Source: Bacillota bacterium
Lineage (GTDB): Bacteria; Bacillota; Clostridia; Lachnospirales; Lachnospiraceae
NCBI GenBank assembly: GCA_023398375.1
Contig: JAEWSH010000124.1
Coordinates: 1-64,000, forward strand
Direction of reading: 5' to 3'
Length of the DNA stretch: 64,000 nt
The position numbers and the translations under genes were made by a program. Each line of letters begins with the position of its first letter. The first letter of the stretch is position 1. Below the pieces are notes generated by a model. The model made no database searches and had not been told where the DNA came from. It saw nothing but the letters and a program-made list of their open reading frames with translations. Below are positions 18,072-27,435 of this stretch, in pieces.

Positions 18072-19456
18072 TGGATGTATTAAAAAGAGTACCAATAAAA
18101 GAACAGGATCCAAGAGTCCGTGCAACAAATTTTGAAGAAGTTTGCCTTGGATATACAAAAGAAGAAGCAATGGAAGAATCAACCAGATGCATTAATTGCA
18201 AAAATGCACAGTGTATTAAGGGTTGTCCGGTTTCTATCAATATTCCGGCGTTTATAGAACAAGTAAAGACGGGAGATATTGAAAAGGCTTACCATATTAT
18301 CAGCGAGTCTTCTGCATTGCCAGCTGTATGTGGACGTGTATGTCCGCAAGAGAGCCAATGCGAAGGAAAGTGTATCCGTGGTATCAAAGGAGAGCCTGTT
18401 TCAATCGGTAAATTAGAGAGATTTGCAGCTGATTGGGCAAGAGAGAATCATATCAAACCAGAAGGTGCTAAAACTAAGATCAATAAGAAAGTGGCTGTGA
18501 TTGGTTCAGGTCCTGCGGGACTTACCTGTGCCGGGGATCTTGCAAAGATGGGATATCAGGTAACTATATTTGAAGCATTGCATAAGGCTGGCGGTGTTTT
18601 GGTATATGGTATTCCGGAATTTCGTCTTCCAAAGGACAAAGTAGTCCAAAAGGAAATTGATAATGTGATAGCGCTTGGTGTTAAAATAGAAACAGATGTT
18701 GTAATCGGAAAGTCGACGACCATAGATGAGTTATTAGAGGAAGAAGGCTACGATGCTGTATTTATTGGGTCCGGAGCAGGACTTCCCAAATTTATGGGTA
18801 TACCAGGAGAACAGGCGAATGGTGTATTTTCTGCAAATGAATATTTAACAAGAAGTAATCTCATGAAAGCATTTAAGGAAGACAGCAGAACTCCTATTAT
18901 GCGAGGCAAAAAAGTAGCTGTTGTGGGTGGAGGAAATGTTGCAATGGATGCGGCAAGAACAGCATTACGACTTGGAGCAGAGACACATATTGTATATAGA
19001 AGAAGCGAAGAAGAGCTTCCGGCCAGGGTAGAAGAAGTACACCACGCAAAAGAAGAAGGCATAATTTTCGATTTATTAACAAATCCAACAGAAATCATGA
19101 CGAATGAAAATGGCTGGGTAAGTGGATTAAGGTGTGTAAAAATGGAACTCGGAGAGCCTGATGAATCAGGAAGAAGACGTCCAAAAGAAATTGAAGGCTC
19201 AGAGTTTACGATAGAAGTTGATACTGTAATCATGTCTCTTGGAACTTCTCCTAATCCATTGATTTCATCTACTACAAAAGGTCTTGATGTAGATAGGAGA
19301 AAATGTATTGTGGCAGAAGAAGAATTCGGTAAGACGACAAAAGAAGGTGTATATGCAGGCGGAGATGCAGTTACGGGTGCGGCGACGGTAATTCTTGCTA
19401 TGGGTGCCGGTAAAGCTGCTGCAAAGGGGATCCATGAATATTTGTCTCAAAAATAG
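18071..19456 (+). CDS. nfnB: NfnB-type / glutamate synthase small-subunit-like NADPH oxidoreductase
   Basis: Large subunit partner of NfnA: an FAD enzyme with an N-terminal iron-sulfur domain. Cysteines STRCINCKNAQCIKGCP and CGRVCPQESQCEGKC bind two [4Fe-4S] clusters. Two Rossmann motifs follow, VAVIGSGPAGLTCAGDLA for FAD and VAVVGGGNVAMDAARTA for NADPH, then AGGDAVTGAATVILAMGAGK near the end. Length 461 residues. It starts at a GTG that overlaps the nfnA stop by one base. The same family includes GltD, but the NfnA neighbour and the absence of a glutamate synthase large subunit favour the Nfn complex. Confidence 0.9.
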   Translation: MDVLKRVPIKEQDPRVRATNFEEVCLGYTKEEAMEESTRCINCKNAQCIKGCPVSINIPAFIEQVKTGDIEKAYHIISESSALPAVCGRVCPQESQCEGKCIRGIKGEPVSIGKLERFAADWARENHIKPEGAKTKINKKVAVIGSGPAGLTCAGDLAKMGYQVTIFEALHKAGGVLVYGIPEFRLPKDKVVQKEIDNVIALGVKIETDVVIGKSTTIDELLEEEGYDAVFIGSGAGLPKFMGIPGEQANGVFSANEYLTRSNLMKAFKEDSRTPIMRGKKVAVVGGGNVAMDAARTALRLGAETHIVYRRSEEELPARVEEVHHAKEEGIIFDLLTNPTEIMTNENGWVSGLRCVKMELGEPDESGRRRPKEIEGSEFTIEVDTVIMSLGTSPNPLISSTTKGLDVDRRKCIVAEEEFGKTTKEGVYAGGDAVTGAATVILAMGAGKAAAKGIHEYLSQK

Positions 19457-19522
19457 TCAGCAAAGCCTCTTGCGCGTATTCTTCTCCTTAACAGAAAGAA
19501 AGTATTAAAATGGAGGTAACTT

Positions 19523-19822
19523 ATGGTACATCATATTGTTTTATGGAACTTTAAACCGGAATTATCAGAGGAGCAGAGAAAAGAAGCCGGTGAATCAATA
19601 AAAAAGAATCTTATCAACGTCAAAGAACAGGTAAAGGGAGTAGTAGCCTTGGACGTCGTGATCAATAAATTGGAATCAAGTAATAAAGATATTGCATTGA
19701 TTTCAGTATTTGAGACGGTTGAAGACCTCAATGCATATCAGTTACATCCGGAGCATGTGAAAGCAGCAGGCTTTATCAGGACTGTCACATGTGACAGAGC
19801 GTGCTTTGATTACAATGAATAA
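19523..19822 (+). CDS. Dabb (stress-responsive A/B barrel) family protein
   Basis: Small protein of 99 residues with the dimeric alpha-beta barrel fold: it begins MVHHIVLWNFKPEL and has the DLNAYQLHPEH segment with the typical YxxHPxH pattern. The family includes small enzymes and stress proteins of mostly unknown reaction. A clear TGGAGG site precedes the ATG. It follows nfnB by 66 bases and may be read from the same transcript. Confidence 0.85.
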   Translation: MVHHIVLWNFKPELSEEQRKEAGESIKKNLINVKEQVKGVVALDVVINKLESSNKDIALISVFETVEDLNAYQLHPEHVKAAGFIRTVTCDRACFDYNE

Positions 19823-19826
19823 ATGA

Positions 19827-19848
19827 AATAATTATTTAAATAATTATT
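19827..19848. other. 22-base perfect A/T palindrome
   Basis: AATAATTATTT is followed directly by its exact reverse complement. It lies just after the Dabb stop codon. A second inverted repeat (GGTCAATC / GATTGACC) lies about 40-75 bases further on. Neither is followed by a T-run. Confidence 0.4.
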
Positions 19849-19959
19849 ATGGTACATAAAAGGCAGTACCATTTGAATCTAAGGAATGGGTCAATCGGTA
19901 ATCGCACAGATGAAGATTGACCTTATTTAACTTAATCAGTTATTAAGGAGGGATTAATT

Positions 19960-20763
19960 ATGCCATGGTGTCCGATTTGCAAAAATGAATATGTTGATGG
20001 TATTAAAATGTGTGCAGATTGTAAAGTGGAATTGGTAGATGAGTTAGAGGAGCGAAGAAAAAAACCAATTATTTTTGGAACGGAAGAAGAAATGTGGAAA
20101 TTGAATGAATTTCTTCAATACAATCAGGTAGTTTCCGGCAAAATTGAATATGATGAAAAAGAACAGACCTATGAAATTTTTGTAAATCCACAGGATGTCA
20201 GACAGGCTAAAAAATTAGCTTCCATATTTATGCAGGAAGAGGCCTTGAAAAACCAGCAAGAGTCAGCGGAATCAGAAGAGCAGAGTACAGAAGATGTTGA
20301 TGATACATCACAGGTCTATGAAAATAAAAGCGATAAAGCAGAAAATTTTAAGACATCTGCCTATACTCTAATTTTAGTAGGAATAATCGGTTTGATCATA
20401 CTACTCCTTTCTGCTTTAAAAGTAATAACTTATCAATTTGGAATATTAGCTTATGTTGTAATGGGAATCTTATTTGCTATATTTTTGGTCATGGGTATTT
20501 TATCCTTTGGTTCTTATAAAAAAATATCTAAGGACGCCATTTTGGAAAATAATCTGACCAAAGAAATAAAAGCATGGTGTATGGAAAATTTGACGGCAGA
20601 TAACATTGATGATGGATTATTTACGGTTGAAATATCGGAAGAAGTGAAATATTTTAAAAGAGCTGAACAGATGAAAAAGAAAATATCTGAGACTTATATT
20701 AATTTGGAAGATGGATTTCTCGATGCAATCGTAGAGGAACTTTATCCTTCCATTTTCGAATAG
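19960..20763 (+). CDS. Zinc-ribbon membrane protein of unknown function
   Basis: A 267-residue protein. Residues 1-25 hold a zinc ribbon (CPIC and CADC). Residues 33-90 look like the DUF2007-type signal-transducing fold (EEMWKLNEFLQYNQVVSGKI). An acidic linker (95-120) leads to two membrane segments at about 128-180, and the C-terminal 85 residues are helical and charged. Strong AAGGAGGG site. The gene stands between the Dabb gene and rlmH. I cannot assign a function. Confidence 0.6.
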   Translation: MPWCPICKNEYVDGIKMCADCKVELVDELEERRKKPIIFGTEEEMWKLNEFLQYNQVVSGKIEYDEKEQTYEIFVNPQDVRQAKKLASIFMQEEALKNQQESAESEEQSTEDVDDTSQVYENKSDKAENFKTSAYTLILVGIIGLIILLLSALKVITYQFGILAYVVMGILFAIFLVMGILSFGSYKKISKDAILENNLTKEIKAWCMENLTADNIDDGLFTVEISEEVKYFKRAEQMKKKISETYINLEDGFLDAIVEELYPSIFE

Positions 20764-20806
20764 ATAATCAAATATATTTAAATTGTATATCGAAAGGTAT
20801 GATTGC

Positions 20807-21286
20807 ATGTCTATCATAATTCTTACAGTTGGAAAAATAAAAGAAAAATTTTATAAAGATGCGTTGGATGAATATTCCAAAAGACTTTCAAAGTACTGTA
20901 AATTGGAAATCATAGAAGTTGCGGATGAGAAAACAACAGAGAATGCAAGTGAACTTTTAGAAGATAAGATGAAAGAAAAAGAAGCTCTAAGACTTCTGAA
21001 ATATATAAAAGAAGATGCCTATGTAATCGCACTTGCCATTCAAGGAAAAAAATATGATTCTGTGCAATTTTCACAGAAAATAGAGAATTTAGGTATTCAG
21101 GGAAAGAGTAATATTGTTTTTCTGATTGGAGGATCATTAGGATTACATGATATCATTTTGAACAGGGCAGATGAAAAAATCAGCTTCTCGGATATGACAT
21201 TTCCGCATCAGCTGATGAGAGTGATTCTTCTGGAACAAATCTATCGTGCATATCGCATTATGAATCATGAACCATATCACAAATAG
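20807..21286 (+). CDS. rlmH: 23S rRNA (pseudouridine1915-N3)-methyltransferase
   Basis: SPOUT-fold enzyme that methylates the pseudouridine at position 1915 in helix 69 of 23S rRNA. Length 159 residues. It shows IILTVGKIKEKFYKDALDEY, the cofactor-knot segment FLIGGSLGLHD and the C-terminal FPHQLMRVILLEQIYRAYRIM plus EPYHK, all diagnostic. I chose the ATG at 20807, nine bases after GAAAGG; a TTG at 20783 would add eight unconserved residues. Confidence 0.97.
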   Translation: MSIIILTVGKIKEKFYKDALDEYSKRLSKYCKLEIIEVADEKTTENASELLEDKMKEKEALRLLKYIKEDAYVIALAIQGKKYDSVQFSQKIENLGIQGKSNIVFLIGGSLGLHDIILNRADEKISFSDMTFPHQLMRVILLEQIYRAYRIMNHEPYHK

Positions 21287-21371
21287 GACATAGGGATGAA
21301 ATCGAGCTAAATTAGTTGCACAAAAAAATATATATGAGGAATGTAATAACGAATCTGACATATAATGGAAT

Positions 21372-21659
21372 ATGAATAAAAAATGGAATCAAAAACTGGA
21401 AAATAAAAAAGAACGTATGGTAGAGAGTCTGAATCTTCCCAAAGATATCATGCTTGGGGCTTCTATTGTAACGATTACTGGCAAGCATGACGTTTGTATT
21501 GAAAATTATAAGGGAATTATAGAATATACGCGTGAGATGATTGTGATTCAGGGAAAAAACTGTCAAATATGCATTGAGGGAAAAAAATTATCCATAGATT
21601 ATTACACGAATGAAGATATGAAAATTAGTGGATGCGTGGAATGCATTCATTATCTTTAA
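21372..21659 (+). CDS. yqfC: Sporulation protein YqfC
   Basis: Small protein (95 residues) of the YqfC/YabP-like family; in Bacillus yqfC is expressed in the mother cell under sigma-E and lies upstream of yqfD. The LPKDIMLGASIVTITG and VCIENYKGIIEYT segments are family-typical. The ribosome binding site is weak. It is followed by yqfD and phoH in the same order as in Bacillus, which supports the assignment. Confidence 0.88.
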   Translation: MNKKWNQKLENKKERMVESLNLPKDIMLGASIVTITGKHDVCIENYKGIIEYTREMIVIQGKNCQICIEGKKLSIDYYTNEDMKISGCVECIHYL

Positions 21660-21700
21660 AATTTTAAATGTATGCAGGTCGAAGAAAGTGGGGAGTAATC

Positions 21701-22939
21701 ATGCTTCGTCTTTTTAAATATTTAAATGGATATCTGACAATTAAAGTATGGGGATATTCTCCCGAACGCTTTATGAATTTGTGCAGTAATCATAATATTC
21801 TGATTTGGGACGTAAGACATTATGAAGAATATTATGTTATGAATATCAGTTTGAAAGGTTTTCTGAGGTTAAGACCAATTGTTAGAAAAACAAAAACCAG
21901 GGTAGCCATCCTGCAAAGATATGGACTACCTTTTTTTGTGCCTAAAATACGGAGGCGATTTGTTTTTGCCGTGGGTATTTTAGGATGTATGTTATTTCTT
22001 ATGTTGATGACAACTTACATTTGGTCGATCGAAGTTGATGGTAATACCAATATTACAGACGAAGAGTTTATGGATTATTTAACTGCACAAGGGATCACAT
22101 ATGGTATGAAGAAAAAAGATGTACCAATAGAAGAATTGGAAAAAGACATCAGATTACAATTTAATATTGTTACATGGGATTCTGTGAAATTAAAAGGCAC
22201 AAGACTCTATATTCAATTAAGAGAAAATACATTAATAGAAAATGAAAAAAAGAAGGAACAAAAATATCAGGCAAGTGATTTGATCTCACCGAAGGATGGT
22301 GTGATCGTGGAAATGATAACACGAAGCGGCATTCCCAAAGTTACAGTAGGGACAACTGTAAAAAAAGGCGATTTATTAGTATCAGGATTAATTCCTATTG
22401 TGGGAGAAGATACACTGGTAAAAAAATATCAGTATAGTAATGCTGATGCAGATATCTATCTACAATGCGTATACAATTATAAAGATTGTTTAAAATTAGA
22501 ATATGAAGAAAGGTGTTTTACAGGAAGTAAAAAACAAATTCATTTTATTGAAATTATGGGAAGAGGAATAGATTTACCACATCGCCGCATCAGATACAAG
22601 GAGTACGATATCTATACGGAAACGCATCAATTAAAAATATTAGATAATTATTATTTGCCAGTTTATTGGGGAACAAAAGAGGTCAGGGAATATGAATGTG
22701 TGACTAAGAAATACAGTAAGGAAGAGGCAAAACAAAAGTTAATATATAATTTGAATGAATTTATTGCAACTTTAAAAGAAAAAGGGGTACAAATAATAGA
22801 AAAAGATGTTAAAATAGTAAATATTAGTGAGACAATGAAGGCAACTGGCAGTATTCAGGTGATTGAACCAACCGGTGTGCAGGTCGCATCAACGATACCG
22901 GAAGAAAACAATAAAGAGATGGAAAAAGCAGATGAATAA
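21701..22939 (+). CDS. yqfD: Sporulation protein YqfD
   Basis: A 412-residue membrane-anchored sporulation protein. A soluble N-terminus of about 85 residues (LNGYLTIKVWGYSPERFMNL) precedes one membrane segment at about 88-108, followed by an outer region with WSIEVDGNTNITDEEF, reminiscent of a POTRA domain. The start at 21701 was chosen because GGGGAG lies a few bases before it; the frame opens earlier at 21668 without a site. Its stop overlaps the phoH start by eight bases. Role in the mother cell, possibly at the engulfing membrane, is inferred from the Bacillus homologue. Confidence 0.9.
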   Translation: MLRLFKYLNGYLTIKVWGYSPERFMNLCSNHNILIWDVRHYEEYYVMNISLKGFLRLRPIVRKTKTRVAILQRYGLPFFVPKIRRRFVFAVGILGCMLFLMLMTTYIWSIEVDGNTNITDEEFMDYLTAQGITYGMKKKDVPIEELEKDIRLQFNIVTWDSVKLKGTRLYIQLRENTLIENEKKKEQKYQASDLISPKDGVIVEMITRSGIPKVTVGTTVKKGDLLVSGLIPIVGEDTLVKKYQYSNADADIYLQCVYNYKDCLKLEYEERCFTGSKKQIHFIEIMGRGIDLPHRRIRYKEYDIYTETHQLKILDNYYLPVYWGTKEVREYECVTKKYSKEEAKQKLIYNLNEFIATLKEKGVQIIEKDVKIVNISETMKATGSIQVIEPTGVQVASTIPEENNKEMEKADE

Positions 22940-23987
22940 TTTTGAAGAAATAGTAGAAATGTCGATTGCACATATGCAAAATATATTTGGCGGAAATGAT
23001 GCATATATTAAGAAAATTGAAAATGATTTTGAGGTAGCAATCATTGATCGGGATGGTGGCATTAAGATTCAGGGTGACAGAGAAGAGAATGTGAGAAAAG
23101 CAAAAAAAATCGTGCAGGAACTAGCAGAGTTATCAAAGAGGGGAAATGATATTCAGGAGCAGAATGTCGATTATGCAATTACTATGAATAAAGAAAATGT
23201 TGAGAATTCTCTACTACAAATTGATGCAGACTGTATCTGTCATACTGTTAGCGGAAAGCCGATCAAACCAAAGACACTGGGACAAAAACAATATGTAGAT
23301 TCGATACGTCAAAAAATGATTGTTTTCGGACTTGGACCTGCCGGTACCGGTAAGACCTATCTTGCAATGGCAATGGCAATTACCGCATTTAAGAATAATG
23401 AGGTCGGAAGAATTATTTTAACCAGACCTGCAATTGAGGCAGGTGAAAAACTAGGCTTTTTACCAGGTGATCTGCAAAGCAAAGTAGATCCGTACTTACG
23501 CCCATTATATGATGCATTATATGAAATCATGGGTTCAGAAAGTTTTGCGAAAAACATGGAAAAAGGATTGATCGAGGTAGCTCCGCTTGCTTATATGCGG
23601 GGTAGAACCTTAGATAATGCCTATATCATATTGGATGAGGCACAGAACACCACGCCGGCACAGATGAAGATGTTTTTAACAAGAATAGGATTTGGATCAA
23701 AAGTAATTATTACAGGTGATTCTACACAGAAAGACCTTGCTCCCGGAGTACCATCAGGTCTGGATGTAGCAGCGAAGGTATTAAGTAAGATAGATGACAT
23801 TGCATTCTGTCAATTAACAAGCAAAGATGTGGTAAGGCATCCTCTTGTGCAGAAGATTGTAAAAGCATATGAAACTTATGAAAATAAAGACAGAAACAAG
23901 GGGAAATATCAGATAAAAAACAGAAATATAAGCAGAGAAACGGATAAGGAAACAAATAGGGATAAAAAATGGCAAAGGACAAGATAA
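22932..23987 (+). CDS. phoH: PhoH-family ATPase
   Basis: Cytoplasmic P-loop ATPase of the PhoH/YbeZ type, thought to act in RNA metabolism with YbeY, whose gene follows two places downstream. Length 351 residues. An N-terminal KH-like region (about 25-75, KIQGDREENVRKAKKIV) precedes the ATPase. Walker A is GPAGTGKT at residues 135-142, Walker B is AYIILDEAQN, and GDSTQKDL forms the sensor. I chose the ATG at 22932, inside the end of yqfD; the frame is open upstream only because it overlaps yqfD. The last 40 residues are charged and low complexity. Confidence 0.93.
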   Translation: MNNFEEIVEMSIAHMQNIFGGNDAYIKKIENDFEVAIIDRDGGIKIQGDREENVRKAKKIVQELAELSKRGNDIQEQNVDYAITMNKENVENSLLQIDADCICHTVSGKPIKPKTLGQKQYVDSIRQKMIVFGLGPAGTGKTYLAMAMAITAFKNNEVGRIILTRPAIEAGEKLGFLPGDLQSKVDPYLRPLYDALYEIMGSESFAKNMEKGLIEVAPLAYMRGRTLDNAYIILDEAQNTTPAQMKMFLTRIGFGSKVIITGDSTQKDLAPGVPSGLDVAAKVLSKIDDIAFCQLTSKDVVRHPLVQKIVKAYETYENKDRNKGKYQIKNRNISRETDKETNRDKKWQRTR

Positions 23988-25240
23988 CATCTGATAAGAG
24001 GAATCGGCAAGCTGGTTCAACTGACGCGGATAGGATACCAAAGAAACAAAAAGCTGCCGGAAGTGGATGTTTAAAATTACAAGTGTTGATTTTTGTATTC
24101 ATGACAACAACGGTCGGAATAGCTGGATATTTATATGGACAATCCTTAATTTTAATATTACGTAATGTGGTGATGACAGTGATAGGAATGAGTGCTGTTA
24201 TTTTCCGTTTACGTCAAATCGAATTAGAACAGAATATGTGTAAAAAACAGGAAATATACGAGCCTAAAAGATTCTATTTCTGGTTTGTCTATGGAATCAT
24301 TTTGTCAGTTGCTTTTCCGCTATTACCTACAAATGGATGGCCTTATCCAGTGATAGCGGTTATTTTGGCGCTGTTTTCTGATTCTTTGGTGGGGATATTG
24401 TCTTCGGCACTCATGATTTTTGTAAGCGTTTCTCTTGCGGGAGGAGATTTTTCAATTTTTTATTTATATTTTTCATGCGGTATATTTTCAATTATTCTTT
24501 TTCAGAAAATGAACGAAGAATTCAAATTTGGAATTCCCGTGTTCTTATCAGGGCTTAGTATTATTTTAGCGACTACTGCTGAAGTAATATTAGTTGATGC
24601 GGAGCGTTTATCAATAGAATCTTTTATCATACCAGGTATTAATGTTTTTATAACAACACTATTTTATCTGATATTTTTAAAATATTATAGTGTTACTAAG
24701 GTACATAGGTTTAGAGACAAGTATATGACTATTACAGACCCGGAGTATTCCCTTATGATCGAACTCAAGACGAAGTCAAAAGAATCTTATTACCATGCGA
24801 TTCATACCGCTCATTTCAGCGATAAGATTGCAGTCCGGCTGAATTGTGATGCAATACTTGCTAAAGCAGGTGGTTATTACCATAGATTAAATTCTTTTTG
24901 TGACAATGCAACGATAGAAGAATATGAGAAATTATTACTTACCCATGAATTTCCGCCAAGGCTGCGTCAATTACTATTGAATTACAACAGCAGAAATAAG
25001 AAAGTAGTAGAAAAAGAAATCGCAATCGTCTATTTTTCGGATGCCGTTGTTAGTTCTATTATGTATCTGTTTAAGAAAGACCCCGAAATGGAAATTGCGT
25101 ATGATCAGGTCATAGATACAATTTTTGATAAGAAAATGGAAAACGGAATTTTAAATCAATGTGAATTAACGATTTCTGATTTTGTCAGAATGAAAAGGGT
25201 ATTTAAGGAGGAAAAATTGTATTATGACTTTTTGCGTTGA
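23969..25240 (+). CDS. PgpH/YqfF-like membrane protein with a degenerate HD domain
   Basis: By position (between phoH and ybeY) and sequence this is the PgpH/YqfF homologue; PgpH is a membrane HD phosphodiesterase that hydrolyses cyclic di-AMP. It is short: 423 residues against about 700, and lacks the large extracellular N-terminal part. Six or seven membrane segments lie between 35 and 240. In the HD region, family members read YYHDIGK; here it is YYHRLNS, with His305-Arg306 in place of His-Asp. The later paired histidines are also absent (LLNYNSRNKK). His276 and the SDAVV aspartate remain. I infer no metal-dependent catalysis; it may be a sensor or scaffold. It overlaps phoH by 19 bases and ybeY by 17. 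Confidence 0.8.
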   Translation: MAKDKITSDKRNRQAGSTDADRIPKKQKAAGSGCLKLQVLIFVFMTTTVGIAGYLYGQSLILILRNVVMTVIGMSAVIFRLRQIELEQNMCKKQEIYEPKRFYFWFVYGIILSVAFPLLPTNGWPYPVIAVILALFSDSLVGILSSALMIFVSVSLAGGDFSIFYLYFSCGIFSIILFQKMNEEFKFGIPVFLSGLSIILATTAEVILVDAERLSIESFIIPGINVFITTLFYLIFLKYYSVTKVHRFRDKYMTITDPEYSLMIELKTKSKESYYHAIHTAHFSDKIAVRLNCDAILAKAGGYYHRLNSFCDNATIEEYEKLLLTHEFPPRLRQLLLNYNSRNKKVVEKEIAIVYFSDAVVSSIMYLFKKDPEMEIAYDQVIDTIFDKKMENGILNQCELTISDFVRMKRVFKEEKLYYDFLR

Positions 25241-25736
25241 AAATGAAATCGGTGCAACACTGCCATTTGATGTCCAAAGAACTGTAGAAGTAGTTGCAGG
25301 AGCAATACTGGATGCAGAAAATTGTCCCTATGAAGTAGAAATCAATATTTTATTGACTGATAATAATGGTATTCATGAATTCAATAAAGAATACAGAGGT
25401 ATCGATCGGGAAACGGATGTGTTGTCTTTCCCAAATGTGGATTATAAGGAACCTGCGAATTATGAGAATGTAGAGCTTGATAAGATGAGTTATTTTAATC
25501 CGGATACAGAGGAATTACTGCTTGGAGATATTATCATATCTGTAGACAGAGTCTATGAACAGGCGGAGCAGTATGACCATAGTGTACTTCGAGAATTTTC
25601 TTTTCTTGTCGCTCATAGTATGTTACACTTACTAGGATATGATCATATCGTACCGGAAGAAGCATCAATAATGGAAGAAAAACAAGAAGCGATATTAACG
25701 ATGATAGGAATTACAAGAGATGAAAGAGGATTATGA
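25224..25736 (+). CDS. ybeY: YbeY endoribonuclease
   Basis: Zinc-dependent RNase needed for 16S rRNA 3'-end maturation and ribosome quality control. The metal site HSMLHLLGYDH has His131, His135 and His141 with the family spacing (H-x3-H-x5-H). The upstream segments EFNKEYRGIDRETDVLSFP and LGDIIIS are also diagnostic. Length 170 residues. The AAGGAGG site lies inside the end of the PgpH-like gene, and the stop overlaps the start of the next gene by four bases, so translation is coupled through the cluster. Confidence 0.97.
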   Translation: MTFCVENEIGATLPFDVQRTVEVVAGAILDAENCPYEVEINILLTDNNGIHEFNKEYRGIDRETDVLSFPNVDYKEPANYENVELDKMSYFNPDTEELLLGDIIISVDRVYEQAEQYDHSVLREFSFLVAHSMLHLLGYDHIVPEEASIMEEKQEAILTMIGITRDERGL

Positions 25737-27388
25737 AAAAGAATAATGCAGATCATAAATCTAACTTCACAGGAAAAAAGAGTATATTAGCAACTACAGG
25801 GGTATTTGTGCAGTTAATAGCCTTACTTGTTCGGATTCCGCTGACGAGGATCATTGGTGATGAGGGAAATGGAATTTACTCAGCTGCTTTTGAAATCTAT
25901 GCCATGGTATTGCTGTTGACAATAAGCTGCATGCCGGAAGCAATCGCAAGAACAATTGCGCTCAGAACGTCAAGAGGGCAATACAAAAATGCATATCGTG
26001 TATTTAAGATAGCTTTGTTATTGAATTTTATAGTTGGAGTAATTTTATGTTTGGTATTTGTATTCGGTGCTGAATATTTTGCAAATACAGTCATGCTTGT
26101 TCCAATGAGCGCAATTTCGTTGAAAATACTTGGACCTGCGGCCATTTTAATGGGACTTGTAGTAACTCTTAGGGGATATTTTCAGGGAATGGGTACTACC
26201 ATGCCGACAGGTGTTTCTCAATTAGTGGATCAGATAGTTGGTGCGGCAGCCAGTATTATAGCCTCATTGTTGTTGTGTAATTATGGAATTAAAGTCGCAC
26301 ATTTACTTCATAATAATTCTTTTGCGGCTGCATACGCTGTAATGGGAATATCAGTTGGTACAATAATAGGGCTCATAGTTGCCTTCCTATTCTTATTGCT
26401 GGTATTTGTAATGTACAGACAGCAACGAAGGAAACAACTTGAAAAAGATACTTCAAAAGGAAATGAGTCTAACAAAACTATTTTACATTCTTTATTTTAT
26501 ACGTTGATTCCTGTCATTTTAACTGCATGTCTCTATCATCTCGGCAATCTGGCGGATCAAATCATATATAATCATGTTATGACGGATAGTGGGCAGGCTG
26601 CAAAACAAGTGGTAGATTATGGTATTTATTCAGGAAAATATAAAGTGCTTATCTGGATTCCAATTGTGATTGCCAGTATGATGTGGATACCAATCGTACC
26701 GGCATTGAATGCTGCCTATGAAAGAGTGGATATCCGATTGATACGTAATAAAGTGTCGACAGTTTTTCGATTAACCATGATTATCGTTTTACCGTTTACA
26801 ATTGGATTGATGATTATAGCAAGGCCAGTATTGAATACTTTTTACAGGGGAGACATTACATTGGCAAATCAGTTAGTTCGGGAAGGTGCTGTTGCGATTA
26901 TTCTGATTGCTTATGCTTCTGTTGGGAACGCTGTATTACAGGGAATGAATAAACACAGGATTGCCACAATTCATAATGTAATTGCGCTGGTGATTCATAT
27001 TATTACATTGATAATAATGTTAAAATATATGAAGTTGGGAATTCATGCAGTAGTATATGCAAATATCATTATGGCTATTGTCACCTCTTGCCTCAACCAT
27101 GTTGCTTTAAAGAAATTCATGAAATATAAAGTAGAATGGATTCGGACATTTGCGGTTCCGCTTGCTGCTTCTGGGATTGTGGGATTGATTATTTTTTTGC
27201 TTCACAAGATATTGGAAGGAGCAATTGGCAATGGAGCTGCAACAATTATTGCATTTATTTTCGGAATGATTGTGTATAACATTTTCATGGTGTTTTTTAA
27301 GAACGTTAATGAAAAAGAAATGTTATCAATGCCATTTGGAAAGGTTTTTATAAGAATTCTGCGGCTGACACATGTAATACATAAATGA
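25733..27388 (+). CDS. SpoVB/MurJ-like MOP-family flippase
   Basis: Integral membrane protein of 551 residues with about fourteen hydrophobic segments, of the multidrug/oligosaccharidyl-lipid/polysaccharide exporter superfamily. The opening FTGKKSILATTGVFVQLIALLVRIPLTRIIGDEGNGIYSAA region is typical of SpoVB and related polysaccharide or lipid II flippases in Firmicutes. In this sporulation-linked cluster a role in spore cortex or peptidoglycan precursor transport is plausible. The family has several paralogues, so the exact member (SpoVB, MurJ/YtgP) is uncertain. Its start overlaps the ybeY stop. Confidence 0.85.
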   Translation: MKKNNADHKSNFTGKKSILATTGVFVQLIALLVRIPLTRIIGDEGNGIYSAAFEIYAMVLLLTISCMPEAIARTIALRTSRGQYKNAYRVFKIALLLNFIVGVILCLVFVFGAEYFANTVMLVPMSAISLKILGPAAILMGLVVTLRGYFQGMGTTMPTGVSQLVDQIVGAAASIIASLLLCNYGIKVAHLLHNNSFAAAYAVMGISVGTIIGLIVAFLFLLLVFVMYRQQRRKQLEKDTSKGNESNKTILHSLFYTLIPVILTACLYHLGNLADQIIYNHVMTDSGQAAKQVVDYGIYSGKYKVLIWIPIVIASMMWIPIVPALNAAYERVDIRLIRNKVSTVFRLTMIIVLPFTIGLMIIARPVLNTFYRGDITLANQLVREGAVAIILIAYASVGNAVLQGMNKHRIATIHNVIALVIHIITLIIMLKYMKLGIHAVVYANIIMAIVTSCLNHVALKKFMKYKVEWIRTFAVPLAASGIVGLIIFLLHKILEGAIGNGAATIIAFIFGMIVYNIFMVFFKNVNEKEMLSMPFGKVFIRILRLTHVIHK

Positions 27389-27435
27389 ATAAAATAGAGA
27401 AGATAGGCTGATACTATACAAAAAAGGAGTTTGTT

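Noticed and set aside
18748..19233. 161-residue - strand frame inside nfnB
   Set aside because: Shadow of the nfnB reading frame; Ser/Pro-rich composition without motifs.
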